Source: Pseudonocardia sp. DSM 110487 (GTDB taxonomy: Bacteria > Actinomycetota > Actinomycetes > Mycobacteriales > Pseudonocardiaceae). From it: a DNA stretch of 64,000 nt. This document shows, piece after piece, positions 50,192 through 57,721 of the stretch. The DNA lies in the NCBI RefSeq assembly GCF_019468565.1, contig NZ_CP080521.1, positions 2,046,001 through 2,110,000 on the forward strand, written 5' to 3'. The notes beneath the pieces were generated by a model. It was not told the origin of the DNA and ran no database searches. It saw nothing but the letters and a program-made list of their open reading frames with translations. The translations under genes and the position numbers were made by a program. Each line of letters begins with the position of its first letter. Position 1 is the first letter of the stretch.

Positions 50192-50443
50192 GTGAACCCG
50201 GCGGCGGGCGACCCCGCCCCGAGCGCGGCCGCTATCGCACTGGCGCCTATGGCAGAGGTGTGGCAACGGCTGCTCGCCGAGCACGTTCCCGACCGGCAGG
50301 GCAGGTGCACGATGTGCCGGTGGCAGACCCGGTCGGCCGACCGGTGGCCGTGCGCCGTCTATTGCCTGGCGGACGCGGCGCGTCGTGTCGCTCAGCACGT
50401 ACACAGAGCTCAGCAAGGCCGCGTCCAACTCGAAGGACTATGA
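50192..50443 (+). CDS. Small Cys-rich actinobacterial protein
   Basis: An 83-residue protein, GTG start. After an Ala-rich lead, residues 30-56 read HVPDRQGRCTMCRWQ then RWPCAVY: a His, a CxxC and a third Cys in WPC. This His/CxxC/WPC pattern recurs in small actinomycete proteins encoded beside XRE regulators and looks like a zinc site. No function is known to me. Position after the XRE gene suggests they work as a pair. Confidence 0.6.
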   Translation: MNPAAGDPAPSAAAIALAPMAEVWQRLLAEHVPDRQGRCTMCRWQTRSADRWPCAVYCLADAARRVAQHVHRAQQGRVQLEGL

Positions 50444-50446
50444 CCA

Positions 50447-50629
50447 TTGGCATTCGGATGGGGATCGTCGGCCGTATCCGTGGTGGTGACCGTCGTCGGC
50501 TCCAACGGGGCCGCGCCGGCCATCTACTACTCGAGTCTCTCCGTCGGAGACACGACAACGATCGCAGTGCCGGAGGGCACCACCGCGGTGATCCTCTCGG
50601 CATGCCCGCCAGCGGGTTCATCTCGGTGA
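50447..50629 (+). CDS. Possible microprotein, unknown
   Basis: A 60-codon frame begins with TTG three bases after the stop of the Cys-rich gene. About 80% of its third positions are G or C, and the product alternates hydrophobic and small residues (VSVVVTVVGSN, then TTTIAVPEGTTAVIL), as in a beta-rich domain. No Shine-Dalgarno is visible beyond the end of the previous gene. It might be a coupled third gene or chance. Confidence 0.3.
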   Translation: MAFGWGSSAVSVVVTVVGSNGAAPAIYYSSLSVGDTTTIAVPEGTTAVILSACPPAGSSR

Positions 50630-50683
50630 GCGCAGACAAAGGCAAGCAGGAACAGATCGCGCCTGAGGGAAGGGAAGAAGGAG

Positions 50684-50785
50684 ATGACTGTGTCCGTCGA
50701 ACAATTCGCCGCTGACCCGCTCGCTCCGGTGAGCGCGCAACTCAGGGCCGGGCCCAGGCCTGTGATCAGCGGGAACGTGACATGA
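50684..50785 (+). CDS. Possible 33-residue microprotein, unknown
   Basis: ATG 50684 is preceded by GAAGAAGGAG, one of the strongest ribosome sites in the window, and the frame runs 33 codons to TGA at 50785. The product begins MTVSVEQFAADPLAPVSAQ and ends PVISGNVT; it has no membrane segment or Cys. It may be a real peptide, a truncated gene start or an RiPP-like precursor, but no modifying enzymes are near. Confidence 0.35.
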   Translation: MTVSVEQFAADPLAPVSAQLRAGPRPVISGNVT

Positions 50786-51079
50786 GCCGCGTGGGTGCGG
50801 CTGATGTCACGCTTCGGTCGATCATGGTCCGGGTTCCTGGGGTGGCCGGGGTGGGAACGGGACCACAGCCGGTCGCGTGGCACGCCGCCCGGGGCGGTCT
50901 CGTCGTGAACGGGCGTGCCCCTCGTCGGGGACGGCGCGTCAACGAAAGGCGCGGCTCCGCGGCCGCACCCGGGCGTGTTCCGCGGAACGCACCTGCGAGC
51001 CGTGATCAGCAGATCGGCGCACAACGGCCGAGATCCGCCGGTGAGCGCGTCAGCCAGAAGAGGTGTGTCTCCGTGCGGA
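50786..51079. other. Non-coding stretch downstream of iclR
   Basis: About 290 bases with no convincing gene on either strand; frames that cross it are Arg/Gly-rich. The only structure noticed is GTTCCGCGGAAC (50977-50988), a perfect 12-base palindrome about 90 bases beyond the iclR stop. It could be a weak terminator stem or a regulator site. Confidence 0.5.
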
Positions 51080-51769
51080 TCAGGCCGGCTCGAGCGCATC
51101 GGACAGTCGCGCTGCCGCTGCGAGGAGGGCGTCGCCGTAGAGCGCGCCGGGGCCGGCTTCGCCGACCCGCACCACCGGCGCCGCGACGCACACCGCTGCG
51201 ACCGTCTCCCCGCCCGGCCGGCGGATGCCGGCGCTGACGGAGCAGAGACCGGGCGTTCGCTGGGAGATGCTCTCGACCCAGCGGGCGACCGGCTCGGTCA
51301 GGACGCGGGCCGCCGACCCGCCGGCCGTGAGCGGCAGGAGCGTGCCGACCGGCACGGACGCTCGCAGCTCGGCGGGGGAGTCGACGCTGGCCAGGCACAG
51401 CCGGTGCTCGCCGCGGCGGACCCAGATCTGGGCGGTCTCCCCGGTCTGCTGCTGCAGCTCCGTCAGCACCGACCCGGCCACGTGCTCGAGGTAGGGCACG
51501 GCGAACCGGTGCCCGAGCTGCAGCCGGCCGTCGTCGTCGCGGCTGAGGAGGCCGTGGGCCATCATCGACCCGACCAGCCGGTGAGCGGTGGGCACGGACA
51601 GTCCCAGGTGGCGGGCCAGCTCGGACGCCGTCATCCGGCGGGTCTCGACGGCGTCGAGCACGGCAACCACCCGGTCCAGCACCCCGACGCCGGTGGAGCG
51701 GATCACCGGCCCGGTCGCGGCGCCAGCCAGCGGATCGATGCCCACCGCGCCAGCGTAGGGCGCGGTCAC
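51080..51769 (-). CDS. IclR family regulator
   Basis: A 229-residue regulator. Residues 25-90 form the IclR winged helix (MTASELARHLGLSVPTAHRLVGSM) and residues 95-225 the GAF-like effector domain with LPLTAGGSAARVL and PGLCSVSAGIR. GTG 51769 overlaps the stop of the gamma-carbonic-anhydrase-like gene by four bases, so it is the last gene of the five-gene CoA-transferase operon and probably regulates it in response to the hydroxy acid or a breakdown product. A palindrome at 55745-55762 before the first gene is a candidate site. Confidence 0.88.
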   Translation of the reverse strand: MTAPYAGAVGIDPLAGAATGPVIRSTGVGVLDRVVAVLDAVETRRMTASELARHLGLSVPTAHRLVGSMMAHGLLSRDDDGRLQLGHRFAVPYLEHVAGSVLTELQQQTGETAQIWVRRGEHRLCLASVDSPAELRASVPVGTLLPLTAGGSAARVLTEPVARWVESISQRTPGLCSVSAGIRRPGGETVAAVCVAAPVVRVGEAGPGALYGDALLAAAARLSDALEPA

Positions 51770-52293
51770 ATGGCGGCCCCTCCCGTGGCCGCACTATGTG
51801 TATCGGCGAGCTGCCGGTAGACGGCTGCGTTGGCGCGGTTGTGCTCGACCTCGGCGTCGCTCAGCTCGCGACGCACCTTGCCGGGCACGCCGGCCACCAG
51901 CGACCGCGGCGGGATGACTGCCCCCGCGGGGACGAGCGCGCTCGCCGCCACCAGCGACCCTTCGCCGATGACCGCCCCGTTCAGCACGGTGGCGTTCATG
52001 CCGATCAGGCAACCGTCCTCCACGGTGCAGCCGTGCAGCACCGCCCCGTGGCCGACGCTCACGTCGTCGCCGATCCGGGCCGGGAAGCCCGGGTCGGCGT
52101 GCAGGACCGCACCGTCCTGGATGTTGCTGCCGGCACCGACGGTCACCGACTCCATGTCGGCGCGCAGCACCGCGCTGTAGAAGACGCCGCTGTCGGGCCC
52201 GATGGTCACGTCGCCGACGACGGTGGCGGTGTCCGCGAGCCAGGCCGACGGGTCGACGTGGGGAGTGCGGTCACCGAGGGAGATCAGGCGCAT
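51766..52293 (-). CDS. Gamma-carbonic anhydrase-like hexapeptide-repeat protein
   Basis: A 175-residue left-handed beta-helix protein with clear hexapeptide repeats (VGDVTI, IGDDVS, IGMNAT, IGEGSL). The three zinc-ligand histidines of the gamma class are present in VLHAD, VGHGA and LHGCT, around residues 70-95. It may hydrate CO2 or act as a CaiE/PaaY-like accessory thioesterase, which would fit its place beside CoA enzymes. ATG 52293 is used; a GTG at 52311 would give a GTGA overlap with the transporter stop and six more residues. Confidence 0.85.
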   Translation of the reverse strand: MRLISLGDRTPHVDPSAWLADTATVVGDVTIGPDSGVFYSAVLRADMESVTVGAGSNIQDGAVLHADPGFPARIGDDVSVGHGAVLHGCTVEDGCLIGMNATVLNGAVIGEGSLVAASALVPAGAVIPPRSLVAGVPGKVRRELSDAEVEHNRANAAVYRQLADTHSAATGGAAM

Positions 52294-52307
52294 CCCGTGA
52301 TGAAACC

Positions 52308-53627
52308 TCACGACAGCGCGGGCGCGATGAGCGACGTGACGAACAGGACCAGCGCGCCGCCCAGCCGGTTGGTGAGCGCCGCGAACGGCATGAGGTGCAG
52401 CCGCCCCGCGGCGCTGAGCACCGACACGTCGCCGCTGCTCCCGGTGTCGGCCATCACCAGCCCCGGCGTGATCGCGGCCTCGACGAAGTGGAACTTCACC
52501 AGCCAGCCCAGCAGGCCCGAGGTGAGCGTGGCGACCAGCACCGTGACGATCGTCAGCCCGATGAAGAGCGGGCTGCTCAGGGCGGCCAGCACGTCACCGA
52601 TGTCGATGTAGGTGACGCTGACCGCAACCAGCAGGGCCGGGACGAACAGCGAGAGCACCAGGTCGCCCCACTGCGTGCTGGCCTCCTCCAGCTCGCGGGG
52701 GAGCAGACCGAAGATCTTCACCAGCGCGGCCGCGATGATCGTCCAGGCGTAGGGGTGCAGCGCGGGGAGGACACCCCCAGCGAGGTGGCCGAACACGAAG
52801 AGCGCCGCGGCGACCAGCAGGCCCTGGCCGAGCGCGACGAACGTGGCGGCGTCGCGCGTGACGGCGGGCGCGAAGTCGTCCGCGCGACCCTCGACCCGCA
52901 GCAGCTTGCCGTGGCCGTTGAACCCCACGAACAGCTGGCGGCGCTTGCCGAGCCCGTTGTAGAGGCCCGCGACGAGGATGCAGATGATGTTGGCGACGAC
53001 GACCGCGGACATCAGCTGCCCCATGAACGCTGCCGCGTCGTTCCCGGTGGCCGCGGCGTACATCTGCGACATCGGCACCGCGCCGACGCCGAGGCCGCCT
53101 GCCATGATCGGGGCGGCGATGAAGAGGATCGCCTGCACGAAGCCGAATCCCAGCGCGGCGCCCAGCAGGCCGATGAGCAGGAACGTCGCGACGAGGCAGC
53201 CGATGAGCGGCACCGCGAACCGCGGCCCTGCCTTCAGCAGCAGCGCCCGCGGCATGCCCAGGATGCTGCCCGCGATGATGGTGATGACGAGGAAGTCGAG
53301 GAAGCCGCTGTCCTCGACGAACCCGGACACGACCTCGGCGGCGGTCTGCGGGAAGAGGCCCGCGAACAGCAGGATCGCCGGCACGAACGTGCAGAGGATC
53401 GTGGGCAGCCCGAAGTCGCGCAGCACCGGCACGCGCTGACCGACCGTCATCAGCAGGCCGCCGACCAGCATCGTGACGGCGAAGCCGGACAGCAGCGACG
53501 AGGGCAGCGATCCGGTCAGCGCGGCGGTGAGGACGATCGCGGCGGCGACCAGGTACACGAGCACCGGCAGCCCGGCGATCCGGGGTTCCCGAGTGGTCGG
53601 TGGGGCGGTGTCGGGGATCGTGGACAT
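52308..53627 (-). CDS. 2-hydroxycarboxylate transporter (2HCT family, CitS/MleP type)
   Basis: A 439-residue membrane protein with 11 or so helices. Two re-entrant-loop motifs mark the 2HCT family: AGGLGVGAVPMSQMYA near residues 177-192 and DTGSSGDVSVLSAAGRLHLMPFA near 400-422. Members are sodium or proton symporters for citrate, malate, lactate or related 2-hydroxy acids. It lies between the lyase gene and the gamma-carbonic-anhydrase gene on one transcript with a CoA transferase, so it probably imports the acid the enzymes then break down. A citrate-specific CitMHS assignment does not fit these motifs. Confidence 0.85.
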   Translation of the reverse strand: MSTIPDTAPPTTREPRIAGLPVLVYLVAAAIVLTAALTGSLPSSLLSGFAVTMLVGGLLMTVGQRVPVLRDFGLPTILCTFVPAILLFAGLFPQTAAEVVSGFVEDSGFLDFLVITIIAGSILGMPRALLLKAGPRFAVPLIGCLVATFLLIGLLGAALGFGFVQAILFIAAPIMAGGLGVGAVPMSQMYAAATGNDAAAFMGQLMSAVVVANIICILVAGLYNGLGKRRQLFVGFNGHGKLLRVEGRADDFAPAVTRDAATFVALGQGLLVAAALFVFGHLAGGVLPALHPYAWTIIAAALVKIFGLLPRELEEASTQWGDLVLSLFVPALLVAVSVTYIDIGDVLAALSSPLFIGLTIVTVLVATLTSGLLGWLVKFHFVEAAITPGLVMADTGSSGDVSVLSAAGRLHLMPFAALTNRLGGALVLFVTSLIAPALS

Positions 53628-53650
53628 CGTTGTCTCCCGCGGGTTGTGGA

Positions 53651-54517
53651 CTAGCCGATCGGTTGGCCGTTGCGCAGTGCGTCCTCGACGACGACGACGG
53701 CCTCGGCGAGCAGGCCCGCGTCGATGCCGGTGTCGACACCCCGCTCGTGCAGGTGGGCGACGAGGGCCTCGGTGGCGAGGTTGCCGTGGGCGCCGGGCGC
53801 GAACGGGCATCCGCCGTAGCCGCCCGCGGCGGCGTCGAACCGCGTGACGCCCAGCTCGAGGGCGATGTCGACGGTCCGCAGCGCCTGGCCGAGCGCGTCG
53901 TGCAGGTGGAGGCCGAGCTCGGCGTCCGGGACCGCGGAGCGCACGGCGTCCAGGGAGCGGGCGACCTGCTCGGGCGCGGCCGTGCCCAGGGTGTCGGCGA
54001 GGCCGAGCCGGGTGATGCCGATGCCGGCGAACGCGCCGGCGACCCCGGCCAGCCGCTCGGGCGGGATCTCCCCGTCGAAGGGGCAGACGAACGCGGTGGC
54101 CACGCCTCCGGCGAACCGGACGTGCGGATGGTCGTCGGCCACGCCGGCGAGATCGTCGAGGGCGTCCTGCGCGGAGCGGCCCGCGTTGGCCCGGCTGTGG
54201 CCATCGCTCGCGGAGACGACCACGGTGACGTCGGTCGCCCCGGCCGCGACGGCCCGCTCGACACCTCGCCGGTTGAGCGCGAGCACGGTCCAGCCGACGC
54301 CGGGCGGGTGGGGCAGCGCGGCGAGGAGTTCCTCGGCACCGGCCATCTGCGGAACGCGCGCCGGGTTGACGAACGAGGCGGCCTCGATCCGGCGCAGCCC
54401 GGCGGCGACGAGCGCCTCCGCGACGCGGACGCGGTCGGCCATCGACACCACGACCGGCTCGTCCTGGAACCCGTCGCGCAGGACGACGTCGGTGATCTCG
54501 ACCCGGGTCACGGTCAC
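53651..54517 (-). CDS. HMG-CoA lyase family enzyme (possible citramalyl-CoA lyase)
   Basis: A 288-residue TIM-barrel lyase. VVLRDGFQDEP near residues 11-21 carries the catalytic acid and metal-binding Asp, LHLHDALG near 200-207 the His metal ligands, and GGYGGCPFAPGAHGNLATE near 233-251 the family signature loop with catalytic Cys. It cleaves a 3-hydroxy-3-methyl acyl-CoA into a ketone or keto acid and acetyl-CoA. With a CoA transferase and a 2-hydroxycarboxylate importer, citramalyl-CoA (to pyruvate and acetyl-CoA) is as likely as HMG-CoA. GTG 54517 overlaps the CoA-transferase stop. Confidence 0.85.
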   Translation of the reverse strand: MTVTRVEITDVVLRDGFQDEPVVVSMADRVRVAEALVAAGLRRIEAASFVNPARVPQMAGAEELLAALPHPPGVGWTVLALNRRGVERAVAAGATDVTVVVSASDGHSRANAGRSAQDALDDLAGVADDHPHVRFAGGVATAFVCPFDGEIPPERLAGVAGAFAGIGITRLGLADTLGTAAPEQVARSLDAVRSAVPDAELGLHLHDALGQALRTVDIALELGVTRFDAAAGGYGGCPFAPGAHGNLATEALVAHLHERGVDTGIDAGLLAEAVVVVEDALRNGQPIG

Positions 54518-55725
54518 ACCACCCCGCGCTCGCGGAGGGCGGCGATGTGCTCCCGGCCGAGGCCGAGCACGCTGCCGAGGACGTGGTCGGTGTGCTCACC
54601 GAGCTCGGGGCCGGCCCATCGGACGTCGCCGGGTGCGCCCGGCACCCGCGGGACGACGCCGGGGAAGCGGATCTCCTCCGGCTCGTCCTCGACCCGCACC
54701 TTCAGCGGGCGCAGCATGTCCCTTGCCGTGAAGTGCGGGTCCTCCGCGATCGCGGCCGCGTCGTAGACAGGGCCGACCGGCACGCCTGCGGCGCCGAGGA
54801 CCTCGACCGCCTCCGGCGCCGTGTGCCGGCTCGTCCAGGCGCTGATGGCGTCGTCCAGCTCGGTTTCGCGGGCGGAGCGCGCGTCGCCGTCGGCGAGTGT
54901 GGGGTCGGCGGCCAGGTCGGCCCGCCCGACCGCGGTCATCAGCCTGCCGAACGCGCCGCTGGAGTTGCCCGCGATCATCACCGACTGCCCGTCAGAGGTG
55001 GGGTACACGCCGCTCGGCACGACGCCGGGCAGGTTGCCCGCCGTGCGTTCGCGCACCACGCCATAGGCATCGAGGTCCGGCACCAGCGACTCCATCGCCA
55101 TGAAGACCGACTCGTACAGCGCCACGTCGACGAGCCGCGGCCCCTCGTGCGGGCGCCCAGTGGCCCGGCCCAGCAACAGCATCAGGGCACCGATCGCCCC
55201 GTAGAGCCCGGCGAAGGCGTCGCCGAGCGGAGCGGCGGGACGGACCGGGGGCCGGTCGGGATACCCGGTGACCTGGCGCAGTCCGCCGAAGGCCTCGGCG
55301 ACCCCGCCGAACCCGGCTCGGTCGCGGTACGGGCCGGTCTGGCCGTATCCGGAGATCCGCACCAGCACGACGTCGGGGTTCGCCGCCGCCAGCTCGCCGG
55401 GGCCGAGGCCCCAGCGCTCCAGGGTGCCGGGCCGGAAGTTCTCGACGACGACGTCGGTGTGCCGGACCAGGTCGAGTGCGACGCCCCGGCCCTCGGCGCT
55501 GCGCAGGTCGAGCGTGACCGACTTCTTGTTCCGGGCGATGGTGCGGAACAGCATCGACGTGTCGCCACGGTTGCGCCGCCAGCCGCGCAGCTCGTCCCCG
55601 ACCCCGGGCCGCTCGATCTTGACGACCTCGGCCCCGAAGTCGGCGAAGATCCGGCTCGCGAACGGGGCGGCGATGAAGTTTCCGAGCTCCAGCACCCGGT
55701 AGCCGGTGAGCGGAGGGGCAGGCAT
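54514..55725 (-). CDS. Type III CoA transferase (CaiB/BaiF family)
   Basis: A 403-residue class III CoA transferase of normal length. The N-terminal VLELGNFIAAPFASRIFADFGA and VVKIERPGVGD segments and the loop VENFRPGTLERWGL are typical; Asp169 in PLGDAFAGLYG matches the Asp that forms the acyl anhydride in formyl-CoA transferase. It should move CoA from a donor such as succinyl-CoA onto the imported acid. It is the first gene of the operon, starting 20 bases from an 18-bp palindrome. Confidence 0.9.
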   Translation of the reverse strand: MPAPPLTGYRVLELGNFIAAPFASRIFADFGAEVVKIERPGVGDELRGWRRNRGDTSMLFRTIARNKKSVTLDLRSAEGRGVALDLVRHTDVVVENFRPGTLERWGLGPGELAAANPDVVLVRISGYGQTGPYRDRAGFGGVAEAFGGLRQVTGYPDRPPVRPAAPLGDAFAGLYGAIGALMLLLGRATGRPHEGPRLVDVALYESVFMAMESLVPDLDAYGVVRERTAGNLPGVVPSGVYPTSDGQSVMIAGNSSGAFGRLMTAVGRADLAADPTLADGDARSARETELDDAISAWTSRHTAPEAVEVLGAAGVPVGPVYDAAAIAEDPHFTARDMLRPLKVRVEDEPEEIRFPGVVPRVPGAPGDVRWAGPELGEHTDHVLGSVLGLGREHIAALRERGVV

Positions 55726-55744
55726 CGCGGCTCCTTCTCATACT

Positions 55745-55762
55745 TTGAGCATCAATGCTCAA
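55745..55762. promoter_or_regulatory. 18-bp palindrome upstream of the CoA-transferase operon
   Basis: TTGAGCAT-CA-ATGCTCAA has perfect eight-base arms around two bases. It lies 20 bases upstream of the CoA-transferase start codon, where a repressor would block the promoter. The operon's own IclR protein is the likeliest ligand; the divergent TetR is the alternative. Confidence 0.65.
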
Positions 55763-55813
55763 CTTACGAGAGAACCTAGGCGGCGGTGCGCGGTGTGGCA
55801 AGAGGTCGATATG

Positions 55814-55829
55814 ATGAACATCAGTTCAT
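55814..55829. promoter_or_regulatory. Dyad upstream of the TetR-GNAT genes
   Basis: ATGAAC (55814-55819) and GTTCAT (55824-55829) are exact reverse complements four bases apart, 17 bases before the TetR GTG. The position suggests an autoregulatory TetR operator. It is distinct in sequence from the palindrome at 55745-55762. Confidence 0.6.
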
Positions 55830-55845
55830 TCAAACCGGAGGCGCC

Positions 55846-56451
55846 GTGCCCAGAAGCAGTGCCCAGTACGAGGCCATGCGTGCCGCGACCCTGGAGAAGG
55901 TGCAGGCCGCGGCGATCACGCTCTTCGCACGCCACGGCTTCGCGGCCACGAACATGCGGGACATCGCGCGCGAGGCGGGGATGAGCACCGGGCTGATCTA
56001 CCGGCACTACGCCACGAAGGACGACCTGTTCGCGGCGCTGGCCGCTCAGGCCACGGACGGCCTGCGCCGGGTCGCCGAGCTGTTCAGCGGCGAGGGGTCG
56101 CCGAGCGCGATCCTCGAGGAGTTCGCCCGGGAGCTCGTCGACGACATCGCGCGCGTGCAGGGATCCGCCGAGTTCATGCTGATCATGAACCAGGCGTTCG
56201 TGTCGCGGCGGGAGTCCGCTCAGATCGACGCGCTGCTCGACCAGCACCTCGCGCTGGTCGACGCCACCGTGGCGCTCGTCCACCGGGGACAGCGGCTCGG
56301 CGAGTTCCGGCCGGGCGCCGCCACCGAGCTGGCGACGTGCTGGTTCGCGGCCGTGACCGGGCTGGCGACGCTGAAGGCCGCCCTCGGCGACCGGTTCGTC
56401 GCGCCCCACCCGTCGACGCTCACCGGATTCCTGACGAGGGAGCACACATGA
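55846..56451 (+). CDS. TetR family regulator
   Basis: A 201-residue TetR regulator. The DNA-binding part spans residues 10-60, with AREAGMSTGLIYRHYATKDDLF as recognition helix. GTG 55846 is preceded by GGAGG at five-base spacing. It diverges from the CoA-transferase operon but has its own dyad. The stop overlaps the GNAT gene start (ATGA), so regulator and acetyltransferase form one operon. Ligand unknown. Confidence 0.88.
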   Translation: MPRSSAQYEAMRAATLEKVQAAAITLFARHGFAATNMRDIAREAGMSTGLIYRHYATKDDLFAALAAQATDGLRRVAELFSGEGSPSAILEEFARELVDDIARVQGSAEFMLIMNQAFVSRRESAQIDALLDQHLALVDATVALVHRGQRLGEFRPGAATELATCWFAAVTGLATLKAALGDRFVAPHPSTLTGFLTREHT

Positions 56452-57041
56452 TCGAGATCGTTGCAGCCCGCGCGCTGGGCGAGGCCTACCGGCGGCCGAT
56501 CACGGAGGTGTTCGTCGACGCCTTCGGCCAGGACTTCGCCTACTTCTCCAAGGATCCCGGCAGGCTGGCCGACGCGTTCGAGCACATGCTGGTGCTCGAC
56601 GTGTTCCACGTCGCCCTGCTCGACGGCGAACCCGCCGGGATCGCCGCCTGCACGGACGGGCGGCAGCAGAGCGCGGTGCCGCAGGGCGGACACCTCCGCC
56701 GCCACCTCGGGCTCATCAAGGGGACGGTCGGCGCCATCGCGTTGAAGCGGGAGTTCTCGGGAGGTGTGCTCGGCCTCGCCCACGGCGCCGCGTCGATCGA
56801 GTTCGTCGGCACCGCCTCGCGGTTCCAGGGCAAGGGCGTGGCCACGGCGCTCATCACGCACCTGCTCGCCCTGACGCAGTACCGGGAGTACGTCCTGGAG
56901 ACCGTCTCGGACATCAACACGCCCGCGCTCAACCTGTACCGGAAGCTCGGGTTCACCGAGTACAAGCGGGTTTCGGTGAAGCACACGAAGCTGTCGGGGA
57001 TCAGCTATTACATCTCGTTGAAGCTCACGCAGAGCCGGTGA
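56448..57041 (+). CDS. GNAT family N-acetyltransferase
   Basis: A 197-residue acetyltransferase. IEFVGTASRFQGKGVATALI near residues 116-135 holds the acetyl-CoA pyrophosphate loop (Q/RxxGxG/A), followed by VLETVSDINTPALNLYRKLGF, the usual C-terminal strand and helix. Substrate may be a small amine or an antibiotic; the TetR partner suggests an inducible resistance or detoxification role. The 3' end overlaps the convergent membrane-protein gene by 17 bases. Confidence 0.87.
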   Translation: MIEIVAARALGEAYRRPITEVFVDAFGQDFAYFSKDPGRLADAFEHMLVLDVFHVALLDGEPAGIAACTDGRQQSAVPQGGHLRRHLGLIKGTVGAIALKREFSGGVLGLAHGAASIEFVGTASRFQGKGVATALITHLLALTQYREYVLETVSDINTPALNLYRKLGFTEYKRVSVKHTKLSGISYYISLKLTQSR

Positions 57042-57582
57042 GCGTCATCACCACGATCAGCACCGCGACCGACGCGTCGAGCAGGAGGCAGAACTCGGCG
57101 AGGGAGCGGGTCACCACCCGGTTGGTGCGGTAGTGGTACAGATCCCACGCCGAGTGGGCGAGCAGGCCGGCCGCGACGAGGTACGCGCCCAGGTCGGTGT
57201 CCACGAACAGGGCGATCGCGGCGACGAGGCCGAAGCCGAGCAGCGCGACGGACTGCAGGGGCAGTCCGTAGCCGGGGCGGACGAATCCGCGCAACAGGCC
57301 GTAGACGCCCAGTGCCGCCCCGCAGCCCAGCACGATCAGTGTCGGGTCGAAGTCGAGGAGCTTCAGCACGGTGATGACGACGACGGACCCCAGGAAGATC
57401 GGCCACGCCGCACCGGGCTTCCGCAGCCCCGCACAACCGATGTAGACGGTCGCCGCCGCGGCGAGGACCGGCGCCTGCTCGACACCGTTGGCCATGCCGA
57501 TGGAGACCAGCACGGCGAAGGCGATTCCGGCCAGTGCCGGCCAGCGGCGGCGCACCGCGCCGGCGACCACGGAAGACGTCAT
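57025..57582 (-). CDS. Multi-pass membrane protein of unknown function
   Basis: A 185-residue protein with about six membrane helices and few charged residues. AHSAWDLYHYRTNRVV near residues 142-157 stands out and resembles segments of other small actinobacterial membrane proteins I cannot name. ATG 57582 is used. It is convergent with the GNAT gene and unrelated in direction to neighbours apart from the AgcS operon upstream, from which a hairpin separates it. Confidence 0.65.
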   Translation of the reverse strand: MTSSVVAGAVRRRWPALAGIAFAVLVSIGMANGVEQAPVLAAAATVYIGCAGLRKPGAAWPIFLGSVVVITVLKLLDFDPTLIVLGCGAALGVYGLLRGFVRPGYGLPLQSVALLGFGLVAAIALFVDTDLGAYLVAAGLLAHSAWDLYHYRTNRVVTRSLAEFCLLLDASVAVLIVVMTLTGSA

Positions 57583-57687
57583 GGGTACACGGTCTTCGGG
57601 CCGGCCGGCCGCGACCATGGCCCGTCTGGAATTCTGCGATTCCGGTCCAGATCGAGGCGATTCAGACGTCGACGGCGGCGGCGGGAC

Positions 57688-57715
57688 GGCGGCGGGACGG
57701 CACGGCCCCGCCGCC
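57688..57715 (-). terminator. Hairpin terminator after the AgcS gene
   Basis: GGCGGCGGG (57688-57696) pairs perfectly with CCCGCCGCC (57707-57715) around a ten-base loop, seven bases beyond the AgcS stop codon on the minus strand. The surrounding DNA is a run of GGCGGC-type repeats. Confidence 0.65.
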
Positions 57716-57721
57716 GCGTTG

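Noticed and set aside
50176..50715. A 179-codon frame overlapping the Cys-rich gene
   Set aside because: Arg-rich with no motif, and it contradicts the His/CxxC/WPC frame, which has better third-position bias.
52308..53627. CitMHS or DASS citrate transporter
   Set aside because: The paired loops AGGLGVGAVPMS and GSSGDVSVLSAA are those of the 2HCT family.
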